This document shows positions 44,465 to 57,500 of a stretch of DNA of 64,000 nucleotides, piece by piece (the stretch's first letter is position 1; the number at the start of each line of letters is the position of its first letter). The stretch lies in the NCBI GenBank assembly GCA_903813345.2, contig CAIIXF020000003.1:12908931-12972930 (forward strand). The letters are read 5' to 3'. This DNA is from Owenia fusiformis. Its lineage: Eukaryota > Annelida > Polychaeta > Sabellida > Oweniidae. A program made the position numbers and the translations under genes. The notes under the pieces are model-generated. The model saw only the letters and a program-made list of their open reading frames with translations. It was not told the origin of the DNA and did not search any database.

Positions 44465-47400
44465 AAATAACTAGACTTTGGAAATTGAACGAAGTTCAAT
44501 TTCAGACTCCAGATCTAGACTTTTTTAAGCCCAGTCATCTAAAATAAGCCGAGTCATCCAGAATAAGCTGAGTCATCCAGAATAAGATGGATAAAATAGG
44601 AAGGTAGAATAGGATAGAATGGGAAGGAACGATAGGATAGAATAAGAAAGAAGGATAGGATAGAACAGAATAGGAAGAAAGGATATGATAGGAGAGGATA
44701 GGATAAGATAGGAAGGATAGGAAGGAAAGGATACGAAGGAAGGATAGATAGGAAGGATAGGATAGGATCAGATAGGAAGGATGGATGAATTTTTCAATAT
44801 TTTCTTCTCTACTCTTGACTTTCTATCAGGATACCATCAAATCGATTTTCCGAAATTTCAAAACACCATAACTTCCAAACCGGAAGTCGGATCTAAATTT
44901 GATTTAAAGATTCGGATTCCTGACAAAATTCTACCCCTAATTCATAACTCATACATTAAATTTGGCGAATTTTTATTTTGACCTACTTTTTGGACACGCC
45001 ATAACTTCCGAACCGGAAGTCGGATCGAAATTTGGTTTGCAGATTCGGATTCCTGAGAAAATTCTATACTTAATTCATAACTCAAACGTTAAATTTGGAG
45101 AATTTTTTATTTTGACCTACATTTCGGACACCATATCTCAAAAGTGGGGCAAAATACTTTCTGACGGCAAAAGGCTCACACTATTAGCACACTCTTGGCT
45201 ACATGTATACAAAATTTCTAGGAATATAATTAATCTGTAGTGTCAGAATCGCAAAAATAAGGAAAAACTTTGAATTTGACCTAGATTTTGACCTAGGCAT
45301 TTTGGTGTCCAAATTTTGAAGCTAGATTGCTTTTGAGGTCCCATTCTTTTAAAGGCTTTCATTACATTTAGCTGAACTCTGTCTATATTTAGTATTTTTC
45401 ACTTCAAAAAAAATCTTTTTTCCCATTGACTTAACATGGGCACCAAATTTAGCGATTTTTGAGGTTTCAAAACGCCATAACTTCCGAACCGGAAGTCGGA
45501 TCAAAATTTGGTTTGCAGATTCGGATTCCTGAGATCATTCTACACTTATTCCATAATTCACATGTTGAATTTGGAGAACTTTTTGTTCTGACCTACTTTC
45601 CGGACGCCATATCTCAAAATCGGTAAGAGATATCAAAAAATAAAATCGACAATGTCCTAACCTACTTTTTTATTAGGAACACAATGAAAAAAACCCGGAT
45701 CAAAAATATTGAAGGACGACCGAGAAAATCGAAAAAAGTGACAAAGTACTGGATTTGACCTAGTTCTTGACCTTTGACCTAGATAAAAATTTGACCCAAT
45801 TTCCCACCAACTAGATACTAAACCTAAATGAACTGTATTATGGTATTTACTGGATACCTTATAGTTATTGAAAAAACTCAAAAAGAATAATAAGAATAAG
45901 AACTAGACTTTGGAAATTGAACGAAGTTCAATTTCAGACTCCAGATCTAGACTTTTTTTGGCCGAGTCATCCAGAATAAGCCGAGTCATCCAAAATAAGC
46001 TGAGTCATCCAGAAAAAGATGGATGGATGGATGGATGAAAAAGGAAGGAAGGATAGGCTAGAATAGGAAGGAACGATAGGATAGAATAGGAAAGAATGAT
46101 AGAATAGAATATGAAGAAGGAATAGAATAGGAAGGATAGGAAGGAGAGGATATGAAGGAAAGGTAGATAAGAAGGATACGATAGGATCACAAAGGAAGGA
46201 TGGATGCATTTTTCAATATTTTCTTCTCTACTCTTGACTTTCTATCAGGATACCATCAGATCGATTTTTCTCGAAATTTCAAAACGCCATAACTTTCGAA
46301 TCGGAAGTCGGATCGAAATTTGGTTTGCAGACTCGGATTCCTGAGAAAATTCTACCCTTAATTCATAACTCATATGCTAAATTTGGAGAACTTTTTATTT
46401 TGACCTACTTTTCTGACACCATATCTCAAAAGTGGGTAGAAATACTTTCTCACGGCAAAAGGCTAACACTATTAGCACACTTTTTCCTACCTGTATACAA
46501 AATTTTGAAGCAAATCATTTAAACATAGTGTCAGAATCGCAAAAATAAGGAAAAACTATGAATTTGACCTAGATTTTGACCTGGGGATTTTGGTGTCCAA
46601 ATTTTGAAGTTAGGTAGCCTTCGAGGTCCCTTTCTTTCATAGGCTTTCATTATTTTAAGCTGTACTTAGTCTATATCTCGAATTTTACACTTCAAAAAAA
46701 TCTTTTTTCCCATTGACATAACATGGGGCACAAAATTTAGCGATTTTTGAGCTTTCAAAATGTCATAACTTCCGAACAGGAAGTCGGATCGAAATTTGAT
46801 TTGCAGATTCGGATTTCTGAGAAAATTCTATACTTAATTCATAACTCAAACGTTAAATTTGGAGAATTTTTTATTTTGACCTACTTTTCGGACACCATAT
46901 TTCAAAAGTGGGGCAAAATACTTTTTGACGGCAAAAGGCTAACACTATGAGCACACTCTTGGCTACATGTATACAAAATTTTGAAGAATATAATTAATCT
47001 GTAGTGTCAGAATCGCAAAAATAAGGAAAAACTTTGAATTTGACCTAGATTTTGACCTAGGCATTTTGGTGTCCAAATTTTTATGAAAAGAAGGTTTTGA
47101 GGTCCCTTTCTTTTATGGGCTTCCATTATGTTTAGCTGTGCTTAGTCTGTATCTCGTATTTTACACTTCAAAAAAATATTTTTTCCCATTGAATTAACAT
47201 GGGGTACCAAATTTAGCGATTTTTGAATTTTCAAAACGCCATAACTTCTGAACCGGAAGTCAAATCGAAATTTGGTTTTCAGATTCGGAATGCTGAGAAA
47301 ATCTCCTATAAGACTGATATCCTGGACATTGGATTCGGAGAACTTTTTTTTGGACCTCGTTTTCGGACACTGATATCTCGAAATTGGTTTGAGATACCAA

Positions 47401-47785
47401 AAAACTAAATCGACCCTAGATTTTCTACTTTTTTATGAGGAACACAATGAAAAAAAACCGGATCAAAAATATTGAAGGACGACCGAGAAAATCGAAAAAA
47501 GTGACAAAGTACTGGATTTGACCTAGTTCTTGACCTTTGACCTAGATAAAAATTTGACCCAATTTCCCACCAACTAGATACTGAACCTAAATGAACTGTA
47601 TAATGGTCTTTACTGGATACCTTATAGTTATTGAAAAAACTCTTAAAGAAAAATAATAAGAAGAAGAAGAAGAATACTGGCAAAAACAATAGACTCCAGA
47701 TTTTCAATCTGGAGTCTAATAATAATAAGAATACTGGCAAAAACAATAGACTCCAGATTGACATCTGGAAGTCTAATAATTCAAT
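44465..47785. repeat. Satellite array of ~475-bp units (right block) with GGATA tracts
   Basis: Same family and orientation as 1-4790: the CCATAACTTCCGAACCGGAA / GCAGATTCGGATTCCTGAG unit recurs near 44850, 45020, 45500, 46310, 46790 and 47270. Both blocks share the framing words GACTCCAGATCTAGAC, GAGTCATCCA and the terminal hairpin TAGACTCCAGAT...ATCTGGAGTCTA (47690-47776). GGATAGGA/GGATGGAT microsatellite lies at 44585-44785 and 46015-46203. No genes were found; short open frames are satellite-borne. Confidence 0.85.
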
Positions 47786-48200
47786 CTACATGAGATTCCA
47801 CCTACTTATTCAATTTCTTTCAGATAAAGCAAATATAAGCGATTAATCGCATGATAACTTTTCGTTCTATCCGAGGTCAAAGAGCACTACTATCACTAAA
47901 GCATATATTAGAATAATGAAATGCTACGAAAAGCTCAAAATGCTAAGACTGACCCTGTGAGATTAAGTTATTTTCTTGCATCCAATATATAAAAAGTAAG
48001 TCATATATTTTGATCCGAGAATCGCTCAGAATGTGCTAAATCAGCCCAAAAAACTAAATTTCCCGGGGGCCATACCCCCGGTCCCCCTACCTTTACTCGA
48101 GTACTATCACTCATAATTCTGGCAACGTCCCTTATATCAAGCTATTATTTTACAAGCCATTATTTGGATTAAGTGTGTGTATCTTTTAACTCCACTAACT

Positions 48201-48436
48201 CAGATGCGAGTAGGTAGTTACCAGTTTCACCACCTGGTGACTCGTTTGGGTCAGACAACATGGATAAAGTAGAACGTTTCATTTAATGCAAATTTACCGA
48301 ACTAGAAGTCTGATTTTCAAAAATAGTTAAATTCTTCAAAGTTGATAAACAATTTTCCATATAATTACTAGATGTACTTTTAAATGTAGATTTCAAATAT
48401 GACATCACTTTGACTGAATTATTTCTACTCGCATCT
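48201..48436. mobile_element. CAGATGCGAGTAG MITE, copy 1
   Basis: The ends CAGATGCGAGTAGG and CTACTCGCATCT are inverted. The interior GTAGTTACCAGTTTCACCAC and GTAGATTTCAAATATGA are shared with the copy at 56271-56701. Confidence 0.75.
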
Positions 48437-48579
48437 AGTCTATCGAATACATATTTTACAAAACGCATTTCTTCCAGGGCATTTCCTTAATCATTTCAAG
48501 TATGCACTTCTAGCTAGGCATCTTTAGAATAAGATAAATTATCAATACAAAGAACATGTTACATATTCACTAGCATTAT

Positions 48580-48585
48580 TTTATT
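48580..48585 (-). terminator. Candidate polyadenylation signal for copy B
   Basis: AATAAA on the minus strand, about 15 bp past the stop codon of copy B. It is unusually close but canonical. Confidence 0.45.
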
Positions 48586-48599
48586 CCTGCTTTTTGCAT

Positions 48600-51500
48600 T
48601 CATTTAGTTTCATTGGAACAATCAGGATTCCAAACTGCAATTTCCCCGATGATTGGGTCACTAAGTAAGTCGCAACACAGTTTCTGGTCCCCGAACACAG
48701 TTACAGGAGTTAGCCTTCCACACTCATTCGGGTTAAAATGCACCCCTATGGTCCTACCAGGGGGACCGATCAATCTGAACAATGACTGACACATGACCTG
48801 CCCCAGTGCAACACGCCTGTTGCCATCGATCACAATAACCCGCCTCAGCCCTTCAGTGCCCCAGAATTCCCTGGCGTTACTAAGGCAATCATGAGGGCAC
48901 TCGCGAAGTACTTCAGTACATTGGTCGCATCCTCCAACTGTGTTGTTGTAGAGAATATCCGGAAATGTGTAGAGATGTTCCAAACTGTCACTGCTGTTTG
49001 TTCGGGGCTCCATTTGGAATGTGCATGTACACCTTTCATAAAAACACAGGGCTAATATTAGATTGCATAACATTTTATAATATACTTTATGCAACAAAAA
49101 ATATAAACAAGTTAGCAATTGTTACACCGTGTTACGCATAGAGTTTACAAGAGGTTTCATACATCTATATTAACCTAGATTAGATTCAATAATGCGAATG
49201 ATAAAATGTTACCGACTTCAATGATTTTAAACCCAAACCCAAAAACAAATCAAACAATAAAAACAATTGTTTGATAATTTTTTCTTCTTCAAATACCTTT
49301 TTGAATCACCAGTTGGTGGTTGTGTTGGTGGAGGAGTTTGTCCTGGCAACGTGGTAAGACCTGACGAGCCTAAAGTAGGTGGCCAGCATTAAGATACTGA
49401 ATGAGTTGTCCATGAATTGCATGATATTGTAATAAGGCTTAAGGTTGAGATTTAAAGCAAGCATTCAAGAATGAACAATAGAATTCTAAGGTTATAGCAT
49501 GGAGATATAAGTATATCGATAAGTTGTTTGACAAAAGGCAAGCTCATACCCATAGCATGAAACCTACATAGCATGAAAACGTTTAAAAATATATCGATTA
49601 CACGAGGGACCCTTTGCGCAATTTTATGGGTATCCTTCCGCGAGGGTATTCGTGTATCAGAATAGGTTTTGTAACAAAGAAACATACCACTGACAATCCT
49701 ATCAATCATCGCCTTAACAGCAACCATCTGAGGACCACTGGTAAGATCTAGAATACAAGAATCAAGTAAAATAATGAGAAGAACCACAAATGAGTGCTAT
49801 TCATATTTTACTTGGTATTAACTCCCTCCCAGTCCTGGTGTGAAAGAAATTATGGTCCCCCGGGGATTATGGTCCCCCTTCTTAACGGCCCTTACTGGCC
49901 CAGATTGTGTATAAGATAATAAGGGAAAGAGATCGCCATATAAATCAATGGAGAGTAGGACCACAATTTGATAGGACCTCTCGGGCTACCCTTTTACACC
50001 GGGCTCCTAGTGTTCATGTATTTTCTAAGGTTTGCCGCGTTTCCACGATTTTATGTTCATTGCATTTTTTAAGGTTAAACGGCCTTTCTTACAGATTTAA
50101 AATGCGTCATTTTATTCTCAATTTGAGGGCATTTGGAAAATACAGGGTGGCCAAAAAGTTAAACCCTGCAACACACTATATTTTCCTTAATACTTGCATG
50201 AATTGAATATCACATGTTGGAGGGAAAGGTCTAACATTTTTGTCGATGCCATAATTTATTTTCAGTCTTTAATTTTGAAGAAATTACAAGAGTTAATGAA
50301 CATGCCTGAAACTTAGATTGTGCAAATTTTTACCAATGTAATTCATGGAAATTGTTGAAATACGTTAGGTATTCTGAAAACAGCTTTCAGTTAGAGATAC
50401 AAGTTAAAAACCCTACCATATGACAAATGGGATCCTATTTGATCAGAAAACACATTTTACACTTCCATTGATCATTTTGAAGCAGTTTTAACTATTCAAT
50501 AGTTAAGGGGCATGTTACCTACACAAATGGATAGAGGGGGCAAAGTTGCCCCCTGTGACCAGGAGTCTGGGAAACCCTTCATCAAATATCTTTAGAAAAT
50601 CAAAAGAAAATCTAATACTCAATGTTTTGAGTCATAATTCACTAGAATTGGTCCATGATTGATGAAGATATTGACATTTCGAGATCATATAGGGTTATGT
50701 TGCGATTTCGCTGGGAAAACGTTCCGTCTATGGAACTAACAGATGTAGGATCCTAGTTTTTACGCCATAATGTGCGTGATTCAAAACCAAAGTCAGAACA
50801 TATTTAGCTCTTTAAGACTGCAGCTAGAAGATTTTCAGGGGAAGGGTGTCAGGGGCTAAAGAATTGCGGATGTTGAAAATCAAATTTTATCCATTTTCAG
50901 AAATATGGCCCGTTGCAGGGCTTCACTTTTGTAGACCACCCTGTATATGTTTATTGGTGACGATTTAATTTTTTAGCATTTTAGTAAAGTCGTATGCGTA
51001 CAGATTTAATCCGAATCTATTAGAGTAAGATTCTGGTTAGCCTTAATTAAGTGGAAGGGTCAAAATCATTTTTGGATCCATTTCTTGTGACGACTCGGAG
51101 ACATGTCATATATTGGGTGTCCCAAAAATGAGACACTTTTTATCAAGTAATTTCTCAGCAACCGATATACCAACTTTTTTGAAAATTTGTACAAAGTAGC
51201 CCAAGATTATCGTTAGCAGGGTACGGAAATATGAAAAAGATCAGGTAAATGTTAGGTGAGTACTAAGAAATTCAAGATAGCATGTCGAAGTATTCTATTT
51301 TTAAATTGAAAACAGTATGTCAAAATAACCAATATCAATGTAAAAGTCACTTATTAATCCATTTCCTAGCAATATCACCTGAAATTTGGGAATGAATTGA
51401 TTTCAGATATTTAGGAAGGATGAAATGAATTAAGTAGACATGACACACAGACAGGTTATTTTGACCGATTAACAAATGCTATCACTTGACGCTGGTACAA

Positions 51501-54500
51501 ACACTATTGAGGTATCATTGCAGAGCTTTGGTATAGGGATTTTTGACATGCTATTTTGAATTTTTTAGTATTTACGCAATATTTACTTGTGATCTTTTTT
51601 TTATATTTTTACAACTTGCTAATGATAGGCTCTTAGGCTGCTTTGTACAAAAGTCCATGTGCAGTATGGCAAGTGATTTTAGACAGTCATATCTTTCACC
51701 ATGAGTACTTTCTGGGCATAAATACAGTAGTTTTATTAAAACAATATGTTTTTTGCAAGTGAAGTTCCCATGATAGATATCCAACTCTCTGAAAAATTAT
51801 GGTTTAGGACCCCACCTTGGTACGTTTTTTAAAAATGTTAGGTTTATTTTCTAAAAAGAGGATCTTGTTTTTCTCAATTTAAACATATCAAAAGTTTCTT
51901 CTACACTATATTAACAATTTCTGAAAAGATATGGGTATTGAAATGCGTTAAAGTTAAAAACCACATATCCCATGTTATTTCCCCATAGGGAGAACTCGTG
52001 CTATCCATTGTTTTGAGCATAATTTTGGTCATCGAAAATTGGTATCTTCAAAACTAAACGTTCAATATCATTATACTTTTGAAGAACTTTTAGACCCCTT
52101 GTTGAATAATCTTTTCATGCAATAAAAATCAGAAAAATAAGATCCTCTTTTGAGTAAATAGTTTCAACATTTTGAAACGATTGTTGACATGGGGTCCCTA
52201 TTCATAATTTTCGAATTGTTCATTTGATATTTTTTATTGTCACGGGTATTTCACCTGAAAGAAAAGATATGGTTTTAATAAAAACGACTGTATTTATCCC
52301 AGAAAGTACTTTTGGTAAAAGATATGACTGTCTAAAATCACTTGCCATACTGCACATGGACATTTTCAGTGAATTTGGTTCAACAGTTGCAAAAAGTGTC
52401 TCATTTTTGGGACACCCGATATAATCCAACGCATGCCAAAAACCCTTTTGTCATCGTATATATCTTCCTCCAACAGTGGACTCGGATATTAGAGAATGTA
52501 AATATATAACAATGGAATCAACTAACGATAGACCGGTGGATCGAATGCACTTGGATCATCATAGCCCCACCAATCCCAGCATCCGTTAGGATTCCCTACC
52601 AGCATATTTGGCTGAGCCTGGGGGTAAACAACTATTATGTTGTTGGTCTCCGCCCATTCATTGTAGCCAGCATTACGGGCGTATCTATCCTGCACGTCCG
52701 ATCTGAACAAGAGACCATTATATTTATACATTTCAGATTGAAACAAAAAATGAATACATAAAAATAAAATGTCTTTAAATCTTCCATTTGATTCTTTTGG
52801 AAAAAACAATGTGGACTTGAAACTAGTCTTGCTTAAAAGACCCTGTACCCCCCCCCCTTTATCCTTCTCTCTAGGTGTATATTGCCAGGTAAAGAGAGTG
52901 AAGGTGGCGGGGGGGGGGTGAATACAGTCTTTGAGCAAGACTAACTTGAAACATTTTATTATTGTGCAGCCGTTGCTTTTTCTGTCCATTCCAACTCAAC
53001 ATTTCCATTTTTAAAATTGATGTTTGAATCCCATTGTCATCATAGCTGTTACTAGCTTGGTACAACAATTCAGATCATACTACCTAACTCACCTACTTTG
53101 GAGACACCCGTGGAATGCAAAATGTAGTCTACATGCTGAAAATGCAAAGGTGTAGTAAGAGTCATTCCTCTAATCGGAGATATTCATAAATGCATGTTAG
53201 CGTGATGACTTGAACACTATTCAGAAATTAGTCGGAGAATATCTATCCCGATGAATTTTTACTTGGGGTTGTGTTATTAAAGGTAAATTACCCTACTCAC
53301 ATTCAGTAAAAATGAGACACGTTATAACGTAAACGTTGGCATGAATTTTTCATATTGCATATGTTATGTGTAATGTCATGTCATTCTGCTCTCTGATTTT
53401 TACAATTGAATGTCATGGACATAGTATATCGCCTTTTTGTCACGCCCATTTGCTTTAGTAATCACTCGACTGTATGTCATTTCTCATTAACATGGTAGTC
53501 GTAAAAAACTACTTTGATAAAAGGCGTCTTAACAAGAGTTTAATGAGAGCTGTCTGTCATATATTACTGTATAAGTGGTATTTAATCCGAGTGGTTAATT
53601 TTCCGAATGGTCAAATTTCATCATTTTCCTAATTTTAATTTTCCTAATGACAAGAAACCTCCCATTGGATAACATTATCAAGACAATATTTCCGACATTT
53701 AATTTTCCGAACCTGGCAAAAATGAGGAAATAGGCAAATTAAATGATTAGGCAAAATTACCACTTATACAGTATTTATCGCTTAAATATTGTAATTATTG
53801 TGATATCGATGTAATATATAAGTTCAATCGATTAAAAAAAAATTTTGTAATTGAAATGCGTGACAAAACGGTCATGGTCACAAAAATACCTCAAAAAGTC
53901 TGTGTAAATAACAGACGTTGGTAGTTTCATCTGAATAAATCGTGGTGTTGTGGAATATCACTAGCTTTGTAGTTGAAATAACAATAAAAATAGTGCAAAG
54001 TACACAAGCTGCATGAGAGATTACGACTGCCGGTTCATTACAATTTTAACATCATAATTTCATAATGTTTACATGCATAATGACAAATAAAAGCAAATGG
54101 GATATACGAAAGCAGAAATTTATAGCTTGTGATCAATTATTGTCCCGTTGATCCTGTCCCTAGCCTCTCTGAGCTTACTCGGATTTAGAATGAAATAACT
54201 TTTGATTTTCTTTTAGAAGATACCCTGTAGTGTAGGAATCCATAAGTTATTTTTTCAGGTTTGGGTAAAATCAATTTTTATGGCAGGTTATAGTGGCGCC
54301 ATCTAGTGATTTTAAAGTTGCAGGGTGATAATCTTAATTAATTTTTTTTCAGCCAAACCTAATTTCATATTTATTTTTTTGCTGTTTCCTTAGAGACAAC
54401 TTCCTAAACTATGCATTTGAATTTTTAGGTGATCCTGGAAGGTCATTTGATGGGTCATTTTGCCTCAAATATACAGAAGCGCCACCTATAATCAAGGGTC

Positions 54501-57500
54501 TACCTTATAAAGTTTATTATTCTGAGGCTGTTATGGTAGATAAAATTGTTATTATTGGTGTAATAATTAGTCCAATAAAGGGGACATATGATGCAGTATC
54601 AAATTAATATATGTGGGACATGGGAACTTTAGAAAAAATTTTTTTTGTAAAAGTGGAAGAAATTTGACAAAATATCAGTTTTTACATATTACCAAATACA
54701 TATGCTTTTTTATTTCTAAGGTAAACCTAACATGATGTAACATGTAGAAAAATATATATTTAGACAAGTTAAGCTTATGGTTGACAATTACGGTTATTAA
54801 TGAATACATTATAGACAGAATGAAACCATGCATAAAAGGCGCCATCTATAGAAAATATATTTTTCTATAAGTTTCATTTGTTTGTAAATCATTTATGATT
54901 TTTGAAGGCAAAGTAAGAAACATAGAGAACAATGACAAAATTGAAAGCAAAATGCGCTTTTATCCTCCCCAAGTCTTCCTGACCATTTCAAATATTGTAC
55001 CTCCTAATAGATACATGCTATTTTATGAAATAATATAACCATATTTCAGATTCAAAGTATATATATCCACAGCAAAACACTTGAACGTATTAACAGAAAT
55101 ACCTCTATTTTTTAATAAAGAATGCACTGCTTTGAATTTCTAGAAAATAGATGTGATTACGAATATGACATAAATATTTTTGAAAACTGCTCCCTGATCT
55201 GATTCTACCTAAATTCCAATTCATTGTAAAATAAGAGACTAGAAAACAACTGTTACATTCAATTTGTTTTGTGATATTTGATTAAAACAGTTCATTTTAT
55301 CAGCATAAAACATTAATTAAGCATTGCCTCCAAAAGTTCACTCTCTTTTAAAAAGGGATTTTTACATTTATTTGTTTGTAAACTTGTGCATTTGCAGAAT
55401 GATATGCAGTGTTGCCCACTCTGTTTGCATCCACATGATGCCTGGCTGCAAGTTTTGCATGTACATTGCTTTATCAAATCTTCAGGCCAAATCCTTATGT
55501 CCTGCTTTGGGATAAGAGAATCATTTGTGGGGTCCTTCATGTAGCCATATTGTAGGGGATCAAGTGTTACAGCTTCTTCATCTAGAACATGCTGGACTTG
55601 ATATGCGGCTAAGTGAGCTCGTTTTATGTGGTCTGTTAGTAGGTGTGATGTGGGTGGCAATGAGCTTATTTGAGCTGATTTTGAGTGATGGTACATCCAG
55701 TTCCTAAAGGACGATTCTCGGTTTGGAGAACGAAGTTCATCAATCTTAATGAGCATTATCCCTGCTCCGGACAAATTTGATTTTTTTACATAACATAGGT
55801 TTGAATGTCTTCTTTTGAATAGTCATGATTTAATTTGGGTAATATTTCTAGATTTTTCGCAACAAAAATATTAGCGCAGTACACTGATGAACTTCTTTCC
55901 CCAAATCGAGACTTATATTTTATTAAATCGGTCTAATTGAGCGTTATCCCTGCTTCAGACCAATTTGTTATTTTTACATCTTGTAGATTTAAATGTCCTC
56001 TTTTGAATATTCATAGTTTAATTTGGGTAATATTTCTATATTTTTCATGAAAAGAATTATTAGCCCAGGAGACTGTTCTCCAAACCGAGAATCGTCCTTT
56101 ATTCATGGTCATACATTTTGACCCAGATTTCAAAACTTGTACAAGAAACACTTCAGCTTTACTGCAATTTTCATCACTTAGGTTCTCCCCAAAGGTTGCT
56201 AAACCTTGAATGTATTCTGGTTTTACTTTCAATGCTGCAGGCTTTGTACCAACTTTACTTGTAACAATTACCCAAATGCGAGTAGGTAGTTACCAGTTTC
56301 ACCACCAGGTGGCTGATTCGGGTCAATTAACATGGTAGGTATATAATAAAGTTCCCTTAAACTTGAATATTATCAATTTAAGTGGCTCAATTTTCATATT
56401 ACCCTTATGTGTCTGATACTTATACTAATGAAAATATGTCCAATGAAGCAAAATATTATCTGTCCACTAAAAGAAAAGATATTTCATTTTTTTGTGATTT
56501 TATAGCATGGGGTCTATGGGGAATCTCCCCGAGCTAGAAGTCACATTTTCAAAGAAAATTATTTTTTCAAAGTTGATAAACACTTTTTAAAACCACATTT
56601 CTAGATGTAATTTTACATGTAGATTTCAAATATGATATTACTTTGACTGAATTTGGAATTGTTAATGACGTAAATCAAGATTATTTCTACTCGCATCTGG
56701 GTAATTGAGGTGACCATAGACCTAAAAACATGGCAATTTTACATATATATATAAAAATATAGATAAATTTCATCCAAAATACTTGAGAGTTGGTGAGTTA
56801 ACGTAACTTTGGATGATCTTTCCAATGGTATATCACACTAGGTACCATCTATTAAGGTCTTGGCTGTAGAGGGGGGGGGGACGGGACTTATTTGACACAC
56901 TGAATAAGTACTTTTAAATTATAAATGATTAATTACCAATTTTACAGCATCTATCTTGCTTGCCAGAAGAAAATCCTGAGACTGCCTCTTGCTGTGCTTT
57001 ATAAATGTGACATCTTCACCAAATCGCTTACGCAAATATTTGGTGACAAGTTGCCCTTGAACAGGGCTACGTCAAAGGCGGTCACCGATCTCTTTGCAAA
57101 TCTCTGATACAGAGAAGGCTTTTCCTGTATTCAAGTCTTGATGAATTTCATTGATGACATCATTAAATACATCATACATTTTTGATTTATCATGAAGAGA
57201 ATTTGAATCAGTACTTTTCTGGTATTTATGGCTGTATTGTTTGTAACAATAGTTATGGTATAAGAGATCAGCTTCAATCACTCCTTTCACATCAGTGAGG
57301 TGACAGGTGCTGGTATACACTTCATCCTGTAAGTGTTGGGTTTGTACAAGAAACTCGGTAGCTTTCTTCTCTTCAGAAATTCGGGATTTTTCATGTTTTG
57401 TTTTTTGTGACCTGATTACAATATATACAAACATTCTGGTATTTAGGTACATCAACAGCTTCAACAGAGGGCCTTTGTGTTAGGGAACATTTCATTTGTT

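Larger units (their letters stand above)
47786..48599. other. Intergenic region downstream of depolymerase copy B
   Basis: It contains a 236-bp MITE (48201-48436) and the 3' end of the minus-strand gene. No gene is seen. Confidence 0.5.

Noticed and set aside
45967-46209. Pro/Ser/Phe-rich open frames of 61-80 codons
   Set aside because: They are translations of the GGATAGGA microsatellite.
51572-52429. Mirror-image 66-70-codon open frames
   Set aside because: They are the two inverted subterminal arms of one MITE, without independent coding evidence.
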